This document shows positions 44,205 to 53,809 of a DNA stretch of 64,000 bases, one piece after another. The notes beneath the pieces were generated by a model. That model did not search any database and was not told the origin of the DNA. It saw nothing but the letters and a program-made list of their open reading frames with translations. Position numbers and translations under genes: made by a program. Source of the stretch: an uncultured Cohaesibacter sp. (GTDB lineage Bacteria > Pseudomonadota > Alphaproteobacteria > Rhizobiales > Cohaesibacteraceae). The stretch covers positions 3,981,501 through 4,045,500 of the forward strand of contig NZ_OY821667.1 of assembly GCF_963682185.1 (NCBI RefSeq), given 5' to 3'. Numbering within the stretch: the first letter of the stretch is position 1; each line of letters begins with the position of its first letter.

Positions 44205-46577
44205 ATGACTGACATATTCAAAGACGCAACCCAAAGCCCAGAAGCGCGTGCGGATGATCTGCTATCCCGTATGACGCTGGACGAGAAAATCGGGCAGATG
44301 CACGCCGTTTGGCTGTTTCTCAACGAGAATGGCGAACATAATGTGCGTAGTGACCAGTTTACCGGCGAAAGCGATGCTGACACCCTGCGGCAGATGCTGG
44401 GGCGGGGGCTGGGCCAGATCACCCGGCCACTTGGCACCCGCAGCATAGACCCGGCAGAAGGCGTCCGGGCGCTCAACGCATTGCAAAAATTCATGCTAGA
44501 GGAAACCCGCCTCGGCATTCCGGTAATGTCGCATGAAGAATGCCTCTCGGGGCTGATGATCAAGGGTGCGACCCTGTTTCCCTCGGCGCTTGGCTATGGC
44601 GCGACATGGAATCCGGAACTCATCGAAGAAGTTGGCAAGATGATCGGCGAGGAAGCCCGGGCCGTGGGCTGCCATCAGGGCTTGGCACCGGTGCTGGATG
44701 TGGCCCGCGATGCCCGCTGGGGTCGTACGGAAGAAACTTTCGGCGAAGACCCCTATCTCTGCGGGCTCATGGCGACCCATTATGTGAAAGGCCTGCAAGG
44801 CGAGAAGCGCGATTTGCTGGCCACTCTGAAGCATTATGCAGGCCATTCGGCCAGTGAGGGCGGCCGGAACCATGCTCCGGTGCATATGGGCTGGCGCGAA
44901 CTCAACGACATGTTCCTGCTGCCATTTGAAATGGCCGTGAAACTGGCCAATGCAGGCTCGGTCATGCCCGCCTATCATGACATCGACAATGAGCCGGTGC
45001 ATGCCTCCCGTCATTTGCTGACCAAGGTGCTGCGCGAGGATTGGGGCTTTGATGGCCTGATTGTGGCCGACTATGTGGGCGTTTCGCTGCTGTATCAGCA
45101 TCATGGCGTCGCAAGCGATGAAGCAGAAGCTGCAGCCTTGTCCTTCAATGCCGGTCTGGACATCGAACTGCCGGGGGATGACTGCGCCAAAGATCTGGAA
45201 GATGCCGTCAAACGCGGTCTCATCACCGAGGATACCATCAACGAAATTGTGAAACGGATTCTCGTTGAGAAGTTCCGCATCGGCTTGTTTGAGAAACCCT
45301 ATGCAGATGACAGCGCGGTTACGCTGCAAAGCGAAAAGGCCGTGGATGTCGCCCGTGAAGTGGCCGAACAGTCGGTCGTCATCGTGTCCAATGATGGCAT
45401 CCTGCCGCTCAGCGGTCAGAAGAAAATTGCCGTCATCGGCCCGACGGCGGACGATCCATTGGCGTTGCTGGGGGATTATAGCTTCCCGGTTCACCTCATC
45501 CATAATGACGAGGAAGAGGAAATCGGCAATGTCATCACCCCGCTTGCCGGGCTTAAGGATCTCATCGGTGACAAGGTGGAAATCACCTACGCGCGCGGCT
45601 GCAACATCCTTGATGAACGCAAGGCCGGAGCGCCGGTCTTCCCCGGTGATGTGGACGACAGTACCAGTCTGGAACAGGCATCAAGCCTGTCAACGCGGCT
45701 GGACATGATCCCAGATGCGGTAGCGGCCGCTGAGGATGCCGATGTGGCCATCGTCTGCGTGGGCGACCTGTCCGGTATCTTCCAGACCGGCACCGTGGGC
45801 GAAGGCTCCGATGTCGACACCCTCAGGCTGCCCGCCGTGCAGCAAGAGCTGCTGGATGCGGTGGTTGCCACAGGCAAGCCGGTCATTGTGGTGCTGTCCT
45901 CCGGTCGCCCTTACAATCTGGGTGGTCTTGAAGAGAAACTTGCAGCGCAGGTCATGACCTTCTTCTCCGGACAACAGGGGGGCGCAGCTCTTGCCAATGT
46001 CCTCACCGGAGCGGTGGAACCATCCGGACGTCTGACCCTGTCCATTCCGAAGAGTGCAGGGGCTGCGCCTTACTTTTATAACCACAATTTCAAAAGTTCA
46101 GGCACACCGATCGCGCGCCACTTCGGCTCGGCTTATCCCTTCGGGCATGGCTTGAGCTATACCGACTTCGCATTCTCGGATCTTTCTCTCGCTGAGGATG
46201 AGGTGGATTGCGAAAGCGGTGAAATCCGCCTGAGTTTCACCATTACCAATACGGGGCAACGGGCTGGCATCGCGGTGCCTCAGCTTTATGTGCGAGATGA
46301 GCTGGCCAGTGTCGTTCGTCCCGTCAAGGAGCTGAAGGCTTTCACGCGCATCGCGCTGGAAGCCGGTCAGACGGGTAAGGTAACCTTTGTGGTGCCAACC
46401 GACATGCTCTGCTTTACCGGTCCGCAAGGGCATAGGATCGTCGAGCCGGGACAGTTTGAACTGATGGTGGGCGCCTCCAGCGGTGATATGCGCCTCAAGA
46501 CAAAGGTAGCCCTGACAGGTTCACTCCATACCCTTGCGCGTGATTGGCGCATGGTCAGCAAAGCCGAGATCAGCTAG
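44205..46577 (+). CDS. Glycoside hydrolase family 3 beta-glucosidase
   Basis: A 790-residue GH3 enzyme with no signal peptide, so it acts on imported sugar in the cytoplasm. The (alpha/beta)8 domain has LAPVLDVARDARWGRTEETF, the KHYAGHS motif and nucleophile Asp289 (GLIVADYVGV). A second alpha/beta sandwich has IVSNDGILPLSG and FFSGQQGGAALANVLTG. A fibronectin III-like C-terminal domain follows (SFTITNTGQRAGIAVPQLYV). Typical substrates are beta-glucosides or xylosides. It is the last gene of the LacI-controlled importer operon. Confidence 0.93.
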   Translation: MTDIFKDATQSPEARADDLLSRMTLDEKIGQMHAVWLFLNENGEHNVRSDQFTGESDADTLRQMLGRGLGQITRPLGTRSIDPAEGVRALNALQKFMLEETRLGIPVMSHEECLSGLMIKGATLFPSALGYGATWNPELIEEVGKMIGEEARAVGCHQGLAPVLDVARDARWGRTEETFGEDPYLCGLMATHYVKGLQGEKRDLLATLKHYAGHSASEGGRNHAPVHMGWRELNDMFLLPFEMAVKLANAGSVMPAYHDIDNEPVHASRHLLTKVLREDWGFDGLIVADYVGVSLLYQHHGVASDEAEAAALSFNAGLDIELPGDDCAKDLEDAVKRGLITEDTINEIVKRILVEKFRIGLFEKPYADDSAVTLQSEKAVDVAREVAEQSVVIVSNDGILPLSGQKKIAVIGPTADDPLALLGDYSFPVHLIHNDEEEEIGNVITPLAGLKDLIGDKVEITYARGCNILDERKAGAPVFPGDVDDSTSLEQASSLSTRLDMIPDAVAAAEDADVAIVCVGDLSGIFQTGTVGEGSDVDTLRLPAVQQELLDAVVATGKPVIVVLSSGRPYNLGGLEEKLAAQVMTFFSGQQGGAALANVLTGAVEPSGRLTLSIPKSAGAAPYFYNHNFKSSGTPIARHFGSAYPFGHGLSYTDFAFSDLSLAEDEVDCESGEIRLSFTITNTGQRAGIAVPQLYVRDELASVVRPVKELKAFTRIALEAGQTGKVTFVVPTDMLCFTGPQGHRIVEPGQFELMVGASSGDMRLKTKVALTGSLHTLARDWRMVSKAEIS

Positions 46578-46638
46578 GGCCTCGCGAACCAGATGCAGGC
46601 GGGTATTCTCCGCACCTTGTCTAATCTGACAAATAAAA

Positions 46639-46670
46639 CCCTCATGGTCTCAAGGCTGTGAGGGCTTTCT
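46639..46670 (+). terminator. Probable terminator of the sugar/GH3 operon
   Basis: CCCTCA (46639-46644) pairs with TGAGGG (46659-46664), followed by CTTTCTGATT. The T-tract is poor, so efficiency is uncertain. Confidence 0.5.
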
Positions 46671-46722
46671 GATTCTGAAGGGGCTTGACCTTTCGCGCAG
46701 TCACAAACGGAGGAAAATCAAT

Positions 46723-46752
46723 AAAAAAGGCTCCTCTGTCGCCAGAGGAGCC
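46723..46752 (-). terminator. Strong minus-strand terminator with no matching gene
   Basis: GGCTCCTCTG pairs with CAGAGGAGCC around a 4-nt loop, and on the minus strand six T follow directly. On the plus strand only CTTGTAAATT follows. No minus-strand gene lies between it and the bidirectional terminator at 48888-48922. Confidence 0.65.
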
Positions 46753-47151
46753 CTTGTAAATTAGACTTCCCGTCCGTCCGTGCTGATGACAAACAAGGAA
46801 ATCACAGCCTCAACACAAAAATAGGTTATAAAATACCACTTATATACACTTTAATCCAAAGTGGTTCAATTCGAACGGATGACCTAAGTGGAAACCATTA
46901 GTCGCCTTCCATCAACTTCCCTTTTTAGCTCTGACTGAGCATTCCCGTGCCAACAAAGCAGTTGACCCAATGCTTCGATTCAAAAATATGTGGAAATAAA
47001 ATTGTATAAATTGAATCTACAACCTGTAGCTTTATTTTTGTAGTCACTTCATGTGATGCTTGTGCGTCTACTCGTGGACTTGGCACTTGGGTCACCTCTG
47101 ACTGATTGCTTGCTATGCATAGTTGAAACAAATTTGAAAGCGGAGTTTTTG

Positions 47152-48846
47152 ATGGCTAAATTTGATACTATTTTTTGGACAGAACTTGGACGGGTCGCAT
47201 TTGATTTTTCGGATGATTTTGTCTCGGACCCCACGAGTTACAGCGTTCAAAGATATGAAAATTACTCCTATAACGGAGTGACCTACGAAGATTTTGCGAT
47301 AATTTATGAAACTTGGGATCTAGGGGATTGGGGCCTTGAGGAAGACTACACCTATGTTGGTGGTAAAGATCTGGTAATCCAAGAGAACGAACTTGTTGGC
47401 GGTATTGTACAGACAACAGTTTACAGCTCTAATGAAGAAGATTTTACAACCTTTGAAGAATGGCAAAATTGGTCGGGCTTCACACTCGATCTCGCCGATG
47501 TCTATAAGGCAGCTGAAACCGCTAGCACCAAAGATGATTTCGCCCTGTGGCAGAGAATTCTGAGTGGCAATGATGTCATTGAGGCAGGAAGTTATCATAG
47601 CCCCATTTCTGACTCAGAAAGCATTGAATGGGATAATGGCTCAATCATTTACAGCTATGCAGGCAATGACGTCATAACGACCTATAACGGGGTCGACAGG
47701 CTCTATGGTGGCCTTGGAAACGATACCATCAAAGCTGGCAACAATGGTGATTTCCTTTACGGCGGCGCAGGATCTGACAAACTCTTTGGACAGGCTGGAT
47801 CTGACAAACTCTTCGGCGGTCTTGGCGCAGACACGCTAAACGGCGGTGCTGGCAATGACCGTCTGTTCGGCAACCAGCATGGAGACACGCTGATCGGAGG
47901 TCTTGGTAATGATTTGCTCGATGGCGGTCTTGGTGCCGACACCATGACTGGCAACCGGGGCAACGACACCTATATCGTTGACAATGTGGGAGACAAGGTC
48001 AACGAGGCCGCAGGCCAGGGCGTTGACCTGGTTAAAAGCTCGGTAAGCTTCTCCTTAAAGGCCCACAGTCAGAATGTCGAAGCCCTGACCCTTTTGGGCA
48101 ATCAGGCCATTGACGGTACGGGCAACGGCTTGGGCAATGCCATCACCGGCAACATGAAAGACAATGTGCTGAGCGGTCTGTTCGGCAATGATACGCTGAC
48201 AGGGCGCGGTGGCAACGACACGCTGAATGGTGGCTTCGGCAATGACATTCTTAATGGCGGGTTCGGAGACGATATCCTCAATGGTGGCAAGGGCAATGAC
48301 AAGCTCTATGCGTCCAACGGCAACGACAAGCTGAACGGCCACGAAGGCGCAGACAATCTCAATGGCGGCCTCGGAAACGACACCCTGAATGGTGGGGGTG
48401 GCAACGATATCCTCAATGGTCATGGCGGTAACGACATTCTCATTGGCGCCCTCGGTTGGGACAAGCTTTTTGGTGGCGCTGGAGCGGACAGCTTCACGGG
48501 AGGTCTCGGAGCCGACACCATGTTTGCAGGCATTGACAATGCCGTTGATCGCTTCTTTTTCAACACAGTCAACGACAGCAAAGCAGGCGCGGCACATGAC
48601 AAGATCGCCCAGTTCGATAGCGGCGAAGATGTGCTTGATCTCTCCGGGATTGATGCCAACAGCACAGCCAATGGCAATCAGTCCTTTTCCTTTGCGGGCA
48701 CCTCAGCAGCAGCGCATTCTGTATGGCTGGAAACGAACGGATCCGATCTGCTCGTCTTTGCCGATGTGAATGGCGATGCGGTGGCTGATTTCCAGATCCA
48801 GCTGGTCAACACCTCCTCGCTGGTGGAAGGCGATTTCGTGCTTTAG
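47152..48846 (+). CDS. RTX-type calcium-binding secreted protein
   Basis: A 564-residue acidic protein. Residues 1-180 are a unique Tyr/Asp/Glu-rich domain with no recognised enzyme motif. Residues about 186-280 and 335-450 carry many nonapeptide GGxGxDxLx repeats (for example [22 protein letters not shown]) that fold into calcium-bound beta-rolls. Residues 460-564 form the serralysin-like C-terminal region ([19 protein letters not shown]) and end in DFVL, the short hydrophobic tail of type I secretion substrates. The CGGAG site 6 nt upstream supports the ATG at 47152, 33 codons into a longer frame. No type I secretion genes are adjacent. Role may be adhesion, matrix or an unknown enzyme. Confidence 0.9.
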   Translation: MAKFDTIFWTELGRVAFDFSDDFVSDPTSYSVQRYENYSYNGVTYEDFAIIYETWDLGDWGLEEDYTYVGGKDLVIQENELVGGIVQTTVYSSNEEDFTTFEEWQNWSGFTLDLADVYKAAETASTKDDFALWQRILSGNDVIEAGSYHSPISDSESIEWDNGSIIYSYAGNDVITTYNGVDRLYGGLGNDTIKAGNNGDFLYGGAGSDKLFGQAGSDKLFGGLGADTLNGGAGNDRLFGNQHGDTLIGGLGNDLLDGGLGADTMTGNRGNDTYIVDNVGDKVNEAAGQGVDLVKSSVSFSLKAHSQNVEALTLLGNQAIDGTGNGLGNAITGNMKDNVLSGLFGNDTLTGRGGNDTLNGGFGNDILNGGFGDDILNGGKGNDKLYASNGNDKLNGHEGADNLNGGLGNDTLNGGGGNDILNGHGGNDILIGALGWDKLFGGAGADSFTGGLGADTMFAGIDNAVDRFFFNTVNDSKAGAAHDKIAQFDSGEDVLDLSGIDANSTANGNQSFSFAGTSAAAHSVWLETNGSDLLVFADVNGDAVADFQIQLVNTSSLVEGDFVL

Positions 48847-48887
48847 ATAGCGTTTGGCCATATGTGCCATGTGCCTATTGATATAGA

Positions 48888-48922
48888 AAAAGGCAGGATA
48901 TCTTCCCGATATCCTGCCTTTT
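48888..48922. terminator. Bidirectional terminator between RTX and amino-acid ABC genes
   Basis: AAAAGGCAGGATATC pairs perfectly with GATATCCTGCCTTTT around a 5-nt loop, so both strands end in T. It serves the convergent RTX and ABC transcripts. Confidence 0.9.
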
Positions 48923-48952
48923 CAGTTTCAAACTTGTGCAAAGGATCGCTGT

Positions 48953-50464
48953 TTACAGCACCTCTTGCAGGAAGTGTTTGAGGCGTTCGTTCTTCGGATT
49001 GTCGAAGATCTGCTGCGGGGCACCGGCCTCGATGATGCGGCCTTCATCCATGAAGACCACCTGATCGGCAACCTTGCGGGCAAAGCCCATTTCGTGGGTG
49101 ACCACGACCATGGTCATGCCGCGCTTGCCAAGGTCGGTCATCAGTTCAAGAACACCCTTGACCAATTCGGGGTCGAGTGCACTGGTGACTTCGTCAAACA
49201 GGATGACTTCCGGTTCCATGGCCAATGTACGGGCAATGGCCACGCGCTGCTGCTGCCCACCAGACAAGTTGGCCGGACGATGGTTCATGCGCGAAGCAAG
49301 GCCTACGTCTGTGAGACGTTCCTCAGCCAGTTTGCGGGCTTCAGACGTCGGCATTTTCTTGACCTTGTTAAGAGCGAGGCTGACATTCTGCAAGGCAGTA
49401 TGGTCCGGGAACAGGTTGAACTGCTGGAACACCATGCCAATGCGGCGTCTGAGGGTCTCCGGCTGCATGGTCAGCACGTCGCTGCCATCCAGTGTCACCG
49501 CTCCCGCCTTTGGCTCAACCAATCGGTTGAGGCCACGCAAGAGGGTTGATTTGCCCGAGCCCGAGGGGCCGATCACGCAGGTAACCGATCCGGCGGGCAC
49601 TTCCAGAGACACATTCTTGAGCACCTCGACATCGCCATAGGCCATCGTCAGGTTGTCGATCTTCAGACTGCCGCCCTTGAAGGTCGGCCGCGTGTCAGCG
49701 TTCTTGACGGCGGCCTGCTCGGAGACCTCTTCAAGCCCGGAAACCGGAGCCTGCTTGACGATGCGACCCGTGCGCAAGCGGTCATCGATATAGTTGACCA
49801 GATGGGTCAGGGGAACCGTGATGATCAGATAGAAGATACCGGCCAGTAGCAGAGGTGAGAGGTTGCCCGTGACCACGGCCTGATCCTGCCCGACGCGAAA
49901 CAGATCGCGCTGATAGGTGAGTAGGCCGAGGAAATAGACAAGGCTCGAATCCTTGACGTTGCCGATGAACTGGTTGACCAGCGCAGGCAGAATGCGTCGG
50001 ATACCCTGCGGCACAACGATCAGGCGCATGCCCTGGCCATAGCTCATGGAAAGAGCTCGACAGGCTTCCATCTGCCCTTTGTCAACGCTCTGGATACCGG
50101 AGCGGAAAATCTCACCGATATAGGCGCCAGCAATCAGGCTGAGGGCGGCAATGCCCAGAGGGAAAGGGGAGGGGCCGAAAAGCTCACGACCAATACGGGC
50201 AAAGCCCTGACCGATCAGCAAGATGGTGACAGTTGCGGGCAGGCCGCGGAAAATATCAGTATAGATGCGCGCTGGCAGTTTCAGCCAGGGCGAGCGGGAA
50301 ATGCCCATGACAGCCAGCACGATGCCGATCAAGACACCGAAAAAGGTTGAAAATGCAGCAAGAATTAGAGTGTTCTTGAGCCCGATGTAAAACATGCTGG
50401 GCAGAACGGAGGCCATAGCATCAAAATCCAGAAAACTACGCCGTAAGGTTTCTAACCATTCCAT
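48953..50464 (-). CDS. Fused amino-acid-type ABC permease and ATPase
   Basis: A 503-residue single polypeptide. Residues 1-235 are a HisM/GlnP-type permease ([40 protein letters not shown]). A linker of about 40 residues leads to a GlnQ-type ATPase (about 268-503) with Walker [11 protein letters not shown]-loop [11 protein letters not shown], signature LSGGQQQR, Walker [13 protein letters not shown] and [11 protein letters not shown]. Fused permease-ATPase forms exist but are unusual for this family. With the binding protein at 50662-51495 it would make a complete importer. The nearby deglycase and kinase suggest a sugar-amino acid conjugate as substrate. Confidence 0.93.
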   Translation of the reverse strand: MEWLETLRRSFLDFDAMASVLPSMFYIGLKNTLILAAFSTFFGVLIGIVLAVMGISRSPWLKLPARIYTDIFRGLPATVTILLIGQGFARIGRELFGPSPFPLGIAALSLIAGAYIGEIFRSGIQSVDKGQMEACRALSMSYGQGMRLIVVPQGIRRILPALVNQFIGNVKDSSLVYFLGLLTYQRDLFRVGQDQAVVTGNLSPLLLAGIFYLIITVPLTHLVNYIDDRLRTGRIVKQAPVSGLEEVSEQAAVKNADTRPTFKGGSLKIDNLTMAYGDVEVLKNVSLEVPAGSVTCVIGPSGSGKSTLLRGLNRLVEPKAGAVTLDGSDVLTMQPETLRRRIGMVFQQFNLFPDHTALQNVSLALNKVKKMPTSEARKLAEERLTDVGLASRMNHRPANLSGGQQQRVAIARTLAMEPEVILFDEVTSALDPELVKGVLELMTDLGKRGMTMVVVTHEMGFARKVADQVVFMDEGRIIEAGAPQQIFDNPKNERLKHFLQEVL

Positions 50465-50602
50465 TTATAAAGTTGTCCCGTTAATTACCGTTGGCGAGAA
50501 AGCCCCAAAATACGAAAAAGGTGCCGCATTAAATCATGGAGAGGAGGCTATTCCTGGCTGGACCACGTCTTGAATATGAGAGGTGATTTCTGCCGGTCTC
50601 GA

Positions 50603-50620
50603 GGGCGGACTGTGCCGCCC
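50603..50620 (-). other. Intercistronic hairpin after the binding-protein gene
   Basis: GGGCGG/CCGCCC with a 6-nt loop in the 197-nt gap between the binding protein and fused transporter genes. Likely favours binding-protein mRNA over the transporter part. Confidence 0.5.
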
Positions 50621-50661
50621 CCGGTCTTTGCGGTAAGCTGGTTTTGCTTAATGTGCGAACA

Positions 50662-51495
50662 TTACTCTTTTGGCAGATACTGTTCAGGCATCGGGCTGCC
50701 CGGGAACCATTTGGTATGCAGTTCTTTCCAGGTGCCATCCTGCATGGCTTCGTGGATTTTCTCGTTCAGTGCTTTAAGCAGTTTCGGATTGTCTTTGCGG
50801 ACAACAAAACCGGCAGGCGCATCGAAGGAAGCAAAATTCTGCTGGACTTTCAGGTTCGGGAAATTCTCACCAAACTGTTTGGCTGCTTCAAAATCAAGGA
50901 AGTGCGCATCAATCATGCCATTATTCATGGCCGCAACGGCACTGTTGTTATCCGGGAAACGGACCAGCTGTGCTTCAGGGAAATGCTTCTGGGCATAGTC
51001 GTCCTGCAGCGTGCCTTGAACGATACCAAGGCGCTTGTCTTTGAGGCTCTCAATGGTGGTGAGCGAGGAATCTGCACTCAGAACCGAGAGGAAGCCTGCC
51101 AGATAGCCATCGGTGAAGTTGGCAACTTCCTTGCGTTTTGCCGTGGTGCCGATAGCGCCGACAGCCACATCAAACCGGCCGTTGGCAACAGAGGGAATAA
51201 GGGCGGCGAAATCCTGGCCGACAAAGGTGACCTGGTCTTTTTCAAAACCAAGGCGGCTAGCGATATTCTGGAAGAATTCTACGTCAAAACCGGAGAAGGT
51301 TCCTTCTGCGGTGACAAAGGCATATGGCTTGGCATCGGACATGGTACCAACCATGATGGAATTCGGGTCGAGCAGATCATACGGATTATCATCTGCAGCA
51401 TTGGCGGGGACTGCAATAAAGGATACAAAGAGTCCTGACATCAGCGCCATGCAGGAACGGCGGGTGAGTTTGCCGAGTGTTGTGGTGAGCTTCAT
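50662..51495 (-). CDS. Amino-acid-type ABC transporter substrate-binding protein
   Basis: A 277-residue periplasmic protein with a signal peptide (cleavage near PANAADD, about residue 32). It is family 3 solute-binding: TFSGFDVEFFQNIASRLGFE, GRFDVAVGAIGTTAKRKEV, and a C-terminal AMQDGTWKELHTKWFPG. The ATG at 51495 is chosen over upstream Mets because GGAG lies 7 nt before it. The LacI operator at 51602-51615 is 107-120 nt upstream. Ligand is probably an amino acid or, from context, a fructosyl-amino acid. Confidence 0.92.
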   Translation of the reverse strand: MKLTTTLGKLTRRSCMALMSGLFVSFIAVPANAADDNPYDLLDPNSIMVGTMSDAKPYAFVTAEGTFSGFDVEFFQNIASRLGFEKDQVTFVGQDFAALIPSVANGRFDVAVGAIGTTAKRKEVANFTDGYLAGFLSVLSADSSLTTIESLKDKRLGIVQGTLQDDYAQKHFPEAQLVRFPDNNSAVAAMNNGMIDAHFLDFEAAKQFGENFPNLKVQQNFASFDAPAGFVVRKDNPKLLKALNEKIHEAMQDGTWKELHTKWFPGSPMPEQYLPKE

Positions 51496-51601
51496 GCTGT
51501 TCTCCATCGGGTCTTTGCCGGTGTCCGAATGAACGAACGAATTTTTTGGCAAAGCCGAATTTTGTTTCGGGTTTGGCTTTTATTAGGCCGATCCTTATTG
51601 G

Positions 51602-51615
51602 TGAGACCGGTCTCA
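51602..51615. promoter_or_regulatory. LacI operator TGAGACCGGTCTCA (copy 1)
   Basis: A perfect 14-bp palindrome with central CpG, between the divergent binding-protein and lacI-type genes. A one-mismatch copy precedes the deglycase gene at 54843-54856. This is the expected form of a LacI-family operator. Confidence 0.75.
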
Positions 51616-51671
51616 ATCAAAGACTATGATGATCTTGACTGCACGTCAACTCATCTGTAGGCATTTAAACT

Positions 51672-52739
51672 ATGGAAAAAAAGAATCTGCATTTTTCATC
51701 TGTGACTGTGGCCGATGTTGCCCGGCACGCGAACGTTTCAAAGTCAACCGCAGCGCGTGTGCTCGGGGGCTATGGCGTAACGAGCGAAAAAGTGCGCGAA
51801 CGCGTGCAGGCTTCAGCTAAAGCTCTGAAATATCGGCCGAATGAGCTGGCCCGCTCGATGACGACCGGGAAGTCGAAAACGATCGGCGTCGTTGTTGGGG
51901 ATATTGAGAACTCATTCTTTGGCATCGCTGTGCGCGGCATCACCGATGTGGCAAATGCCCACGGGTTCAATGTGATTCTGGCCAATTCCGACGAAAATTT
52001 TGATGTGGAACGTGAAGCTGTGAATGTTCTGGTGGGAAAACAGGTCGACGGCTTGATCGTTACACCCGCCAGTCGCTATGAGATCGGCCATCTGGAAAAT
52101 CTCAAATCGGAGAATTGCAAGGTCGTGCTTTTCGACCGCGAAATTCCCAGCCTCGATATAGATACGGTGGTCAGCGATGACCAGGAAGCTGCCGCTGCCG
52201 TAACCAAACAGTTTCTGGACGCAGGGCATAGCCGTATGGCTTTCGTGACTGCGACCGAGGAAAAAGACACCGATGCAGACGGTGCCTTGCATATTCCCAC
52301 CTCATCGGTCGGGCGTCGTATCGACGGCTTCCTTTTAGCCTGCGCCGAAGCAGGAATCGCCAAAGAGGATAGCCTGATTGTGCTCAATTCCGATCCCGAA
52401 GCAGGGCTCGGGGTGTCAATCAGCAAAATGCTGGATCAGCCAAACCGGCCAACGGCTATTCTGGCCTCTGATAGTCATGTTGCTCTCGAGATCTTCAAAC
52501 AGGCTCAGGAGCGCAATATCGAGATGCCGAAGCAATTATCTCTCGTGTCTTTCCATAATGCAGATTGGACCGAAGTGACGCGCCCTGCCATCACGGTCGT
52601 GGATCAGCCGGTTGCCCAAATGGGGCGTTGGAGCGCCGAGCAACTGATCAAGCGGATCGAAGGGTGCGCCGAACCCACCTTGCGTCAGGTCATGAAGATG
52701 AAGGTCATCAATCGCCAGTCGGTTGTGCCGCCTGCCTGA
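51672..52739 (+). CDS. LacI-family repressor of the Amadori-type catabolic locus
   Basis: A 355-residue LacI protein. The helix-turn-helix is TVADVARHANVSKSTAARVL and the hinge is NELARSMTTGKSKT, followed by a ribose-binding-like effector domain (SFFGIAVRGITDVANAHGFN). It is divergent from the ABC importer and faces the kinase/deglycase operon. The two TGAGACC-type operators flank both transcription units, so it is predicted to control both. A terminator follows at 52834-52862. Confidence 0.93.
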   Translation: MEKKNLHFSSVTVADVARHANVSKSTAARVLGGYGVTSEKVRERVQASAKALKYRPNELARSMTTGKSKTIGVVVGDIENSFFGIAVRGITDVANAHGFNVILANSDENFDVEREAVNVLVGKQVDGLIVTPASRYEIGHLENLKSENCKVVLFDREIPSLDIDTVVSDDQEAAAAVTKQFLDAGHSRMAFVTATEEKDTDADGALHIPTSSVGRRIDGFLLACAEAGIAKEDSLIVLNSDPEAGLGVSISKMLDQPNRPTAILASDSHVALEIFKQAQERNIEMPKQLSLVSFHNADWTEVTRPAITVVDQPVAQMGRWSAEQLIKRIEGCAEPTLRQVMKMKVINRQSVVPPA

Positions 52740-52833
52740 GGGAAGAAAAGAGGGCGGCCCGGCATGTGCGGCTTTAACACCACATGCAGGGGATAGCATG
52801 CCTTTACGGGAGAAAATGCCGGACCGATGAGTG

Positions 52834-52862
52834 ACCCCGCCCTTTGAGACGGGGTGTTTTTT
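52834..52862 (+). terminator. Terminator after the second lacI-type gene
   Basis: ACCCCG pairs with CGGGGT and is followed by GTTTTTT. Its end touches the stop of the convergent kinase gene. Confidence 0.75.
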
Positions 52863-53704
52863 CAAGAAACCTTGTAGGGATAGCCGAAGGCGCCGAAGCG
52901 GGTGCATGTGTCAGCTGCAAAGCTGGCCGCGTCATCCAGTGATTGCTCAACGCTATGCCCCACCAGAATACCGCTGATATAGGCGGCGATGAAGGAATCG
53001 CCTGCGCCAAGGGTGTCGGTGACTTCAACCGGCTTGATGCCCTGACGATAGCGTTTGCCATCCACGCTCCAGAAGGCGCCATCCGAACCACGGGTCACAC
53101 CAACGGTCGATACGCCCAATCCTGAGACGGTGTCGATGAGATCATCAATGCCCTTGTCATCCAGCTCCGAGCCGGAAAAGAAGGCCATGGTGATATATGG
53201 GGCAACACTCTTCACATACTCGATGTCGTGAAAAGAGGAAAAGTCGAAGGAGACGGTGCTCGCTCTTTCGCGGATCTTGGGTAGTTCATTTTCCAGATAA
53301 CTGAAAACCGAGGTATGGACACAGCCATACTCTTCGACAGCCGCAAGGTCTTCCTCTTCCATGCGCAGCGCCAACCGACGCTGGATGCCGCCCTTGTTAG
53401 AGCCCAGAAACACCCGGTCGCCCTTGTCATCAAGATGAACAACCGCCCTGCCATTTTCGCCGCAAGCCTTGCGCAGGCGCTCGATCCAGATGTCTTCAGC
53501 GGCAAGGCTCTTGGCGACATGCTCGCCTTCCACATCATTGCCGACAAGCCCGATATATCCAGCTTTCTGGAGGCCAAACCGTTTGGCCAGCACAGCAACA
53601 TTAAGAGCATTCCCACCGGGAAAGAATTCATTACGGTCTTTATAGAAGTCGACGACATTGTCGCCGATGCCCAGAAGGGATGCTTTATTTTCTGAGAGTG
53701 TCAT
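52862..53704 (-). CDS. PfkB-family sugar kinase (FrlD-like)
   Basis: A 280-residue ribokinase-fold kinase. Near the start it has GIGDNVVDFY and FFPGGNALNVAVLAKRFG, and near the end TDTLGAGDSFIAAYISGIL with the catalytic Asp at about residue 235. The pattern DNVVDFYKDRNEFFPGGNA is what I associate with fructoselysine 6-kinases. The ATG at 53704 is preferred over an upstream start at 53755, which would add a low-complexity polar stretch. It is downstream of the SIS deglycase gene in one operon, so it probably phosphorylates an imported fructosyl-amino acid at C6. Confidence 0.85.
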   Translation of the reverse strand: MTLSENKASLLGIGDNVVDFYKDRNEFFPGGNALNVAVLAKRFGLQKAGYIGLVGNDVEGEHVAKSLAAEDIWIERLRKACGENGRAVVHLDDKGDRVFLGSNKGGIQRRLALRMEEEDLAAVEEYGCVHTSVFSYLENELPKIRERASTVSFDFSSFHDIEYVKSVAPYITMAFFSGSELDDKGIDDLIDTVSGLGVSTVGVTRGSDGAFWSVDGKRYRQGIKPVEVTDTLGAGDSFIAAYISGILVGHSVEQSLDDAASFAADTCTRFGAFGYPYKVS

Positions 53705-53809
53705 TGAAGGGCTTTCAAATTCGGTCTTGTCTTTAGAATTGCTTGCTTTGGGCAAGAAAGTAAAGAACGGGCAGGAGACCAGAGGGCAAAGCCCCCCGCC
53801 CGAAGGGAA

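Larger units (their letters stand above)
46578..47151. other. 574-nt gap between GH3 and RTX genes
   Basis: Holds a weak plus-strand terminator for the GH3 operon (46639-46670), a strong minus-strand terminator (46723-46752), and an AT-rich stretch with an ACCACTT/AAGTGGT inverted repeat (46835-46841 and 46859-46865) before the RTX gene. No gene is credible. Confidence 0.6.

Noticed and set aside
44496-45503. A 335-codon minus-strand frame inside the GH3 gene
   Set aside because: The plus strand encodes an intact glycoside hydrolase with catalytic motifs in this interval; the reverse frame is a by-product of its codon usage.
47690-48500. Periodic DNA repeats resembling a CRISPR array
   Set aside because: The period is about 27 nt with no distinct spacers, and it encodes the GGxGxD nonapeptides of the RTX protein.
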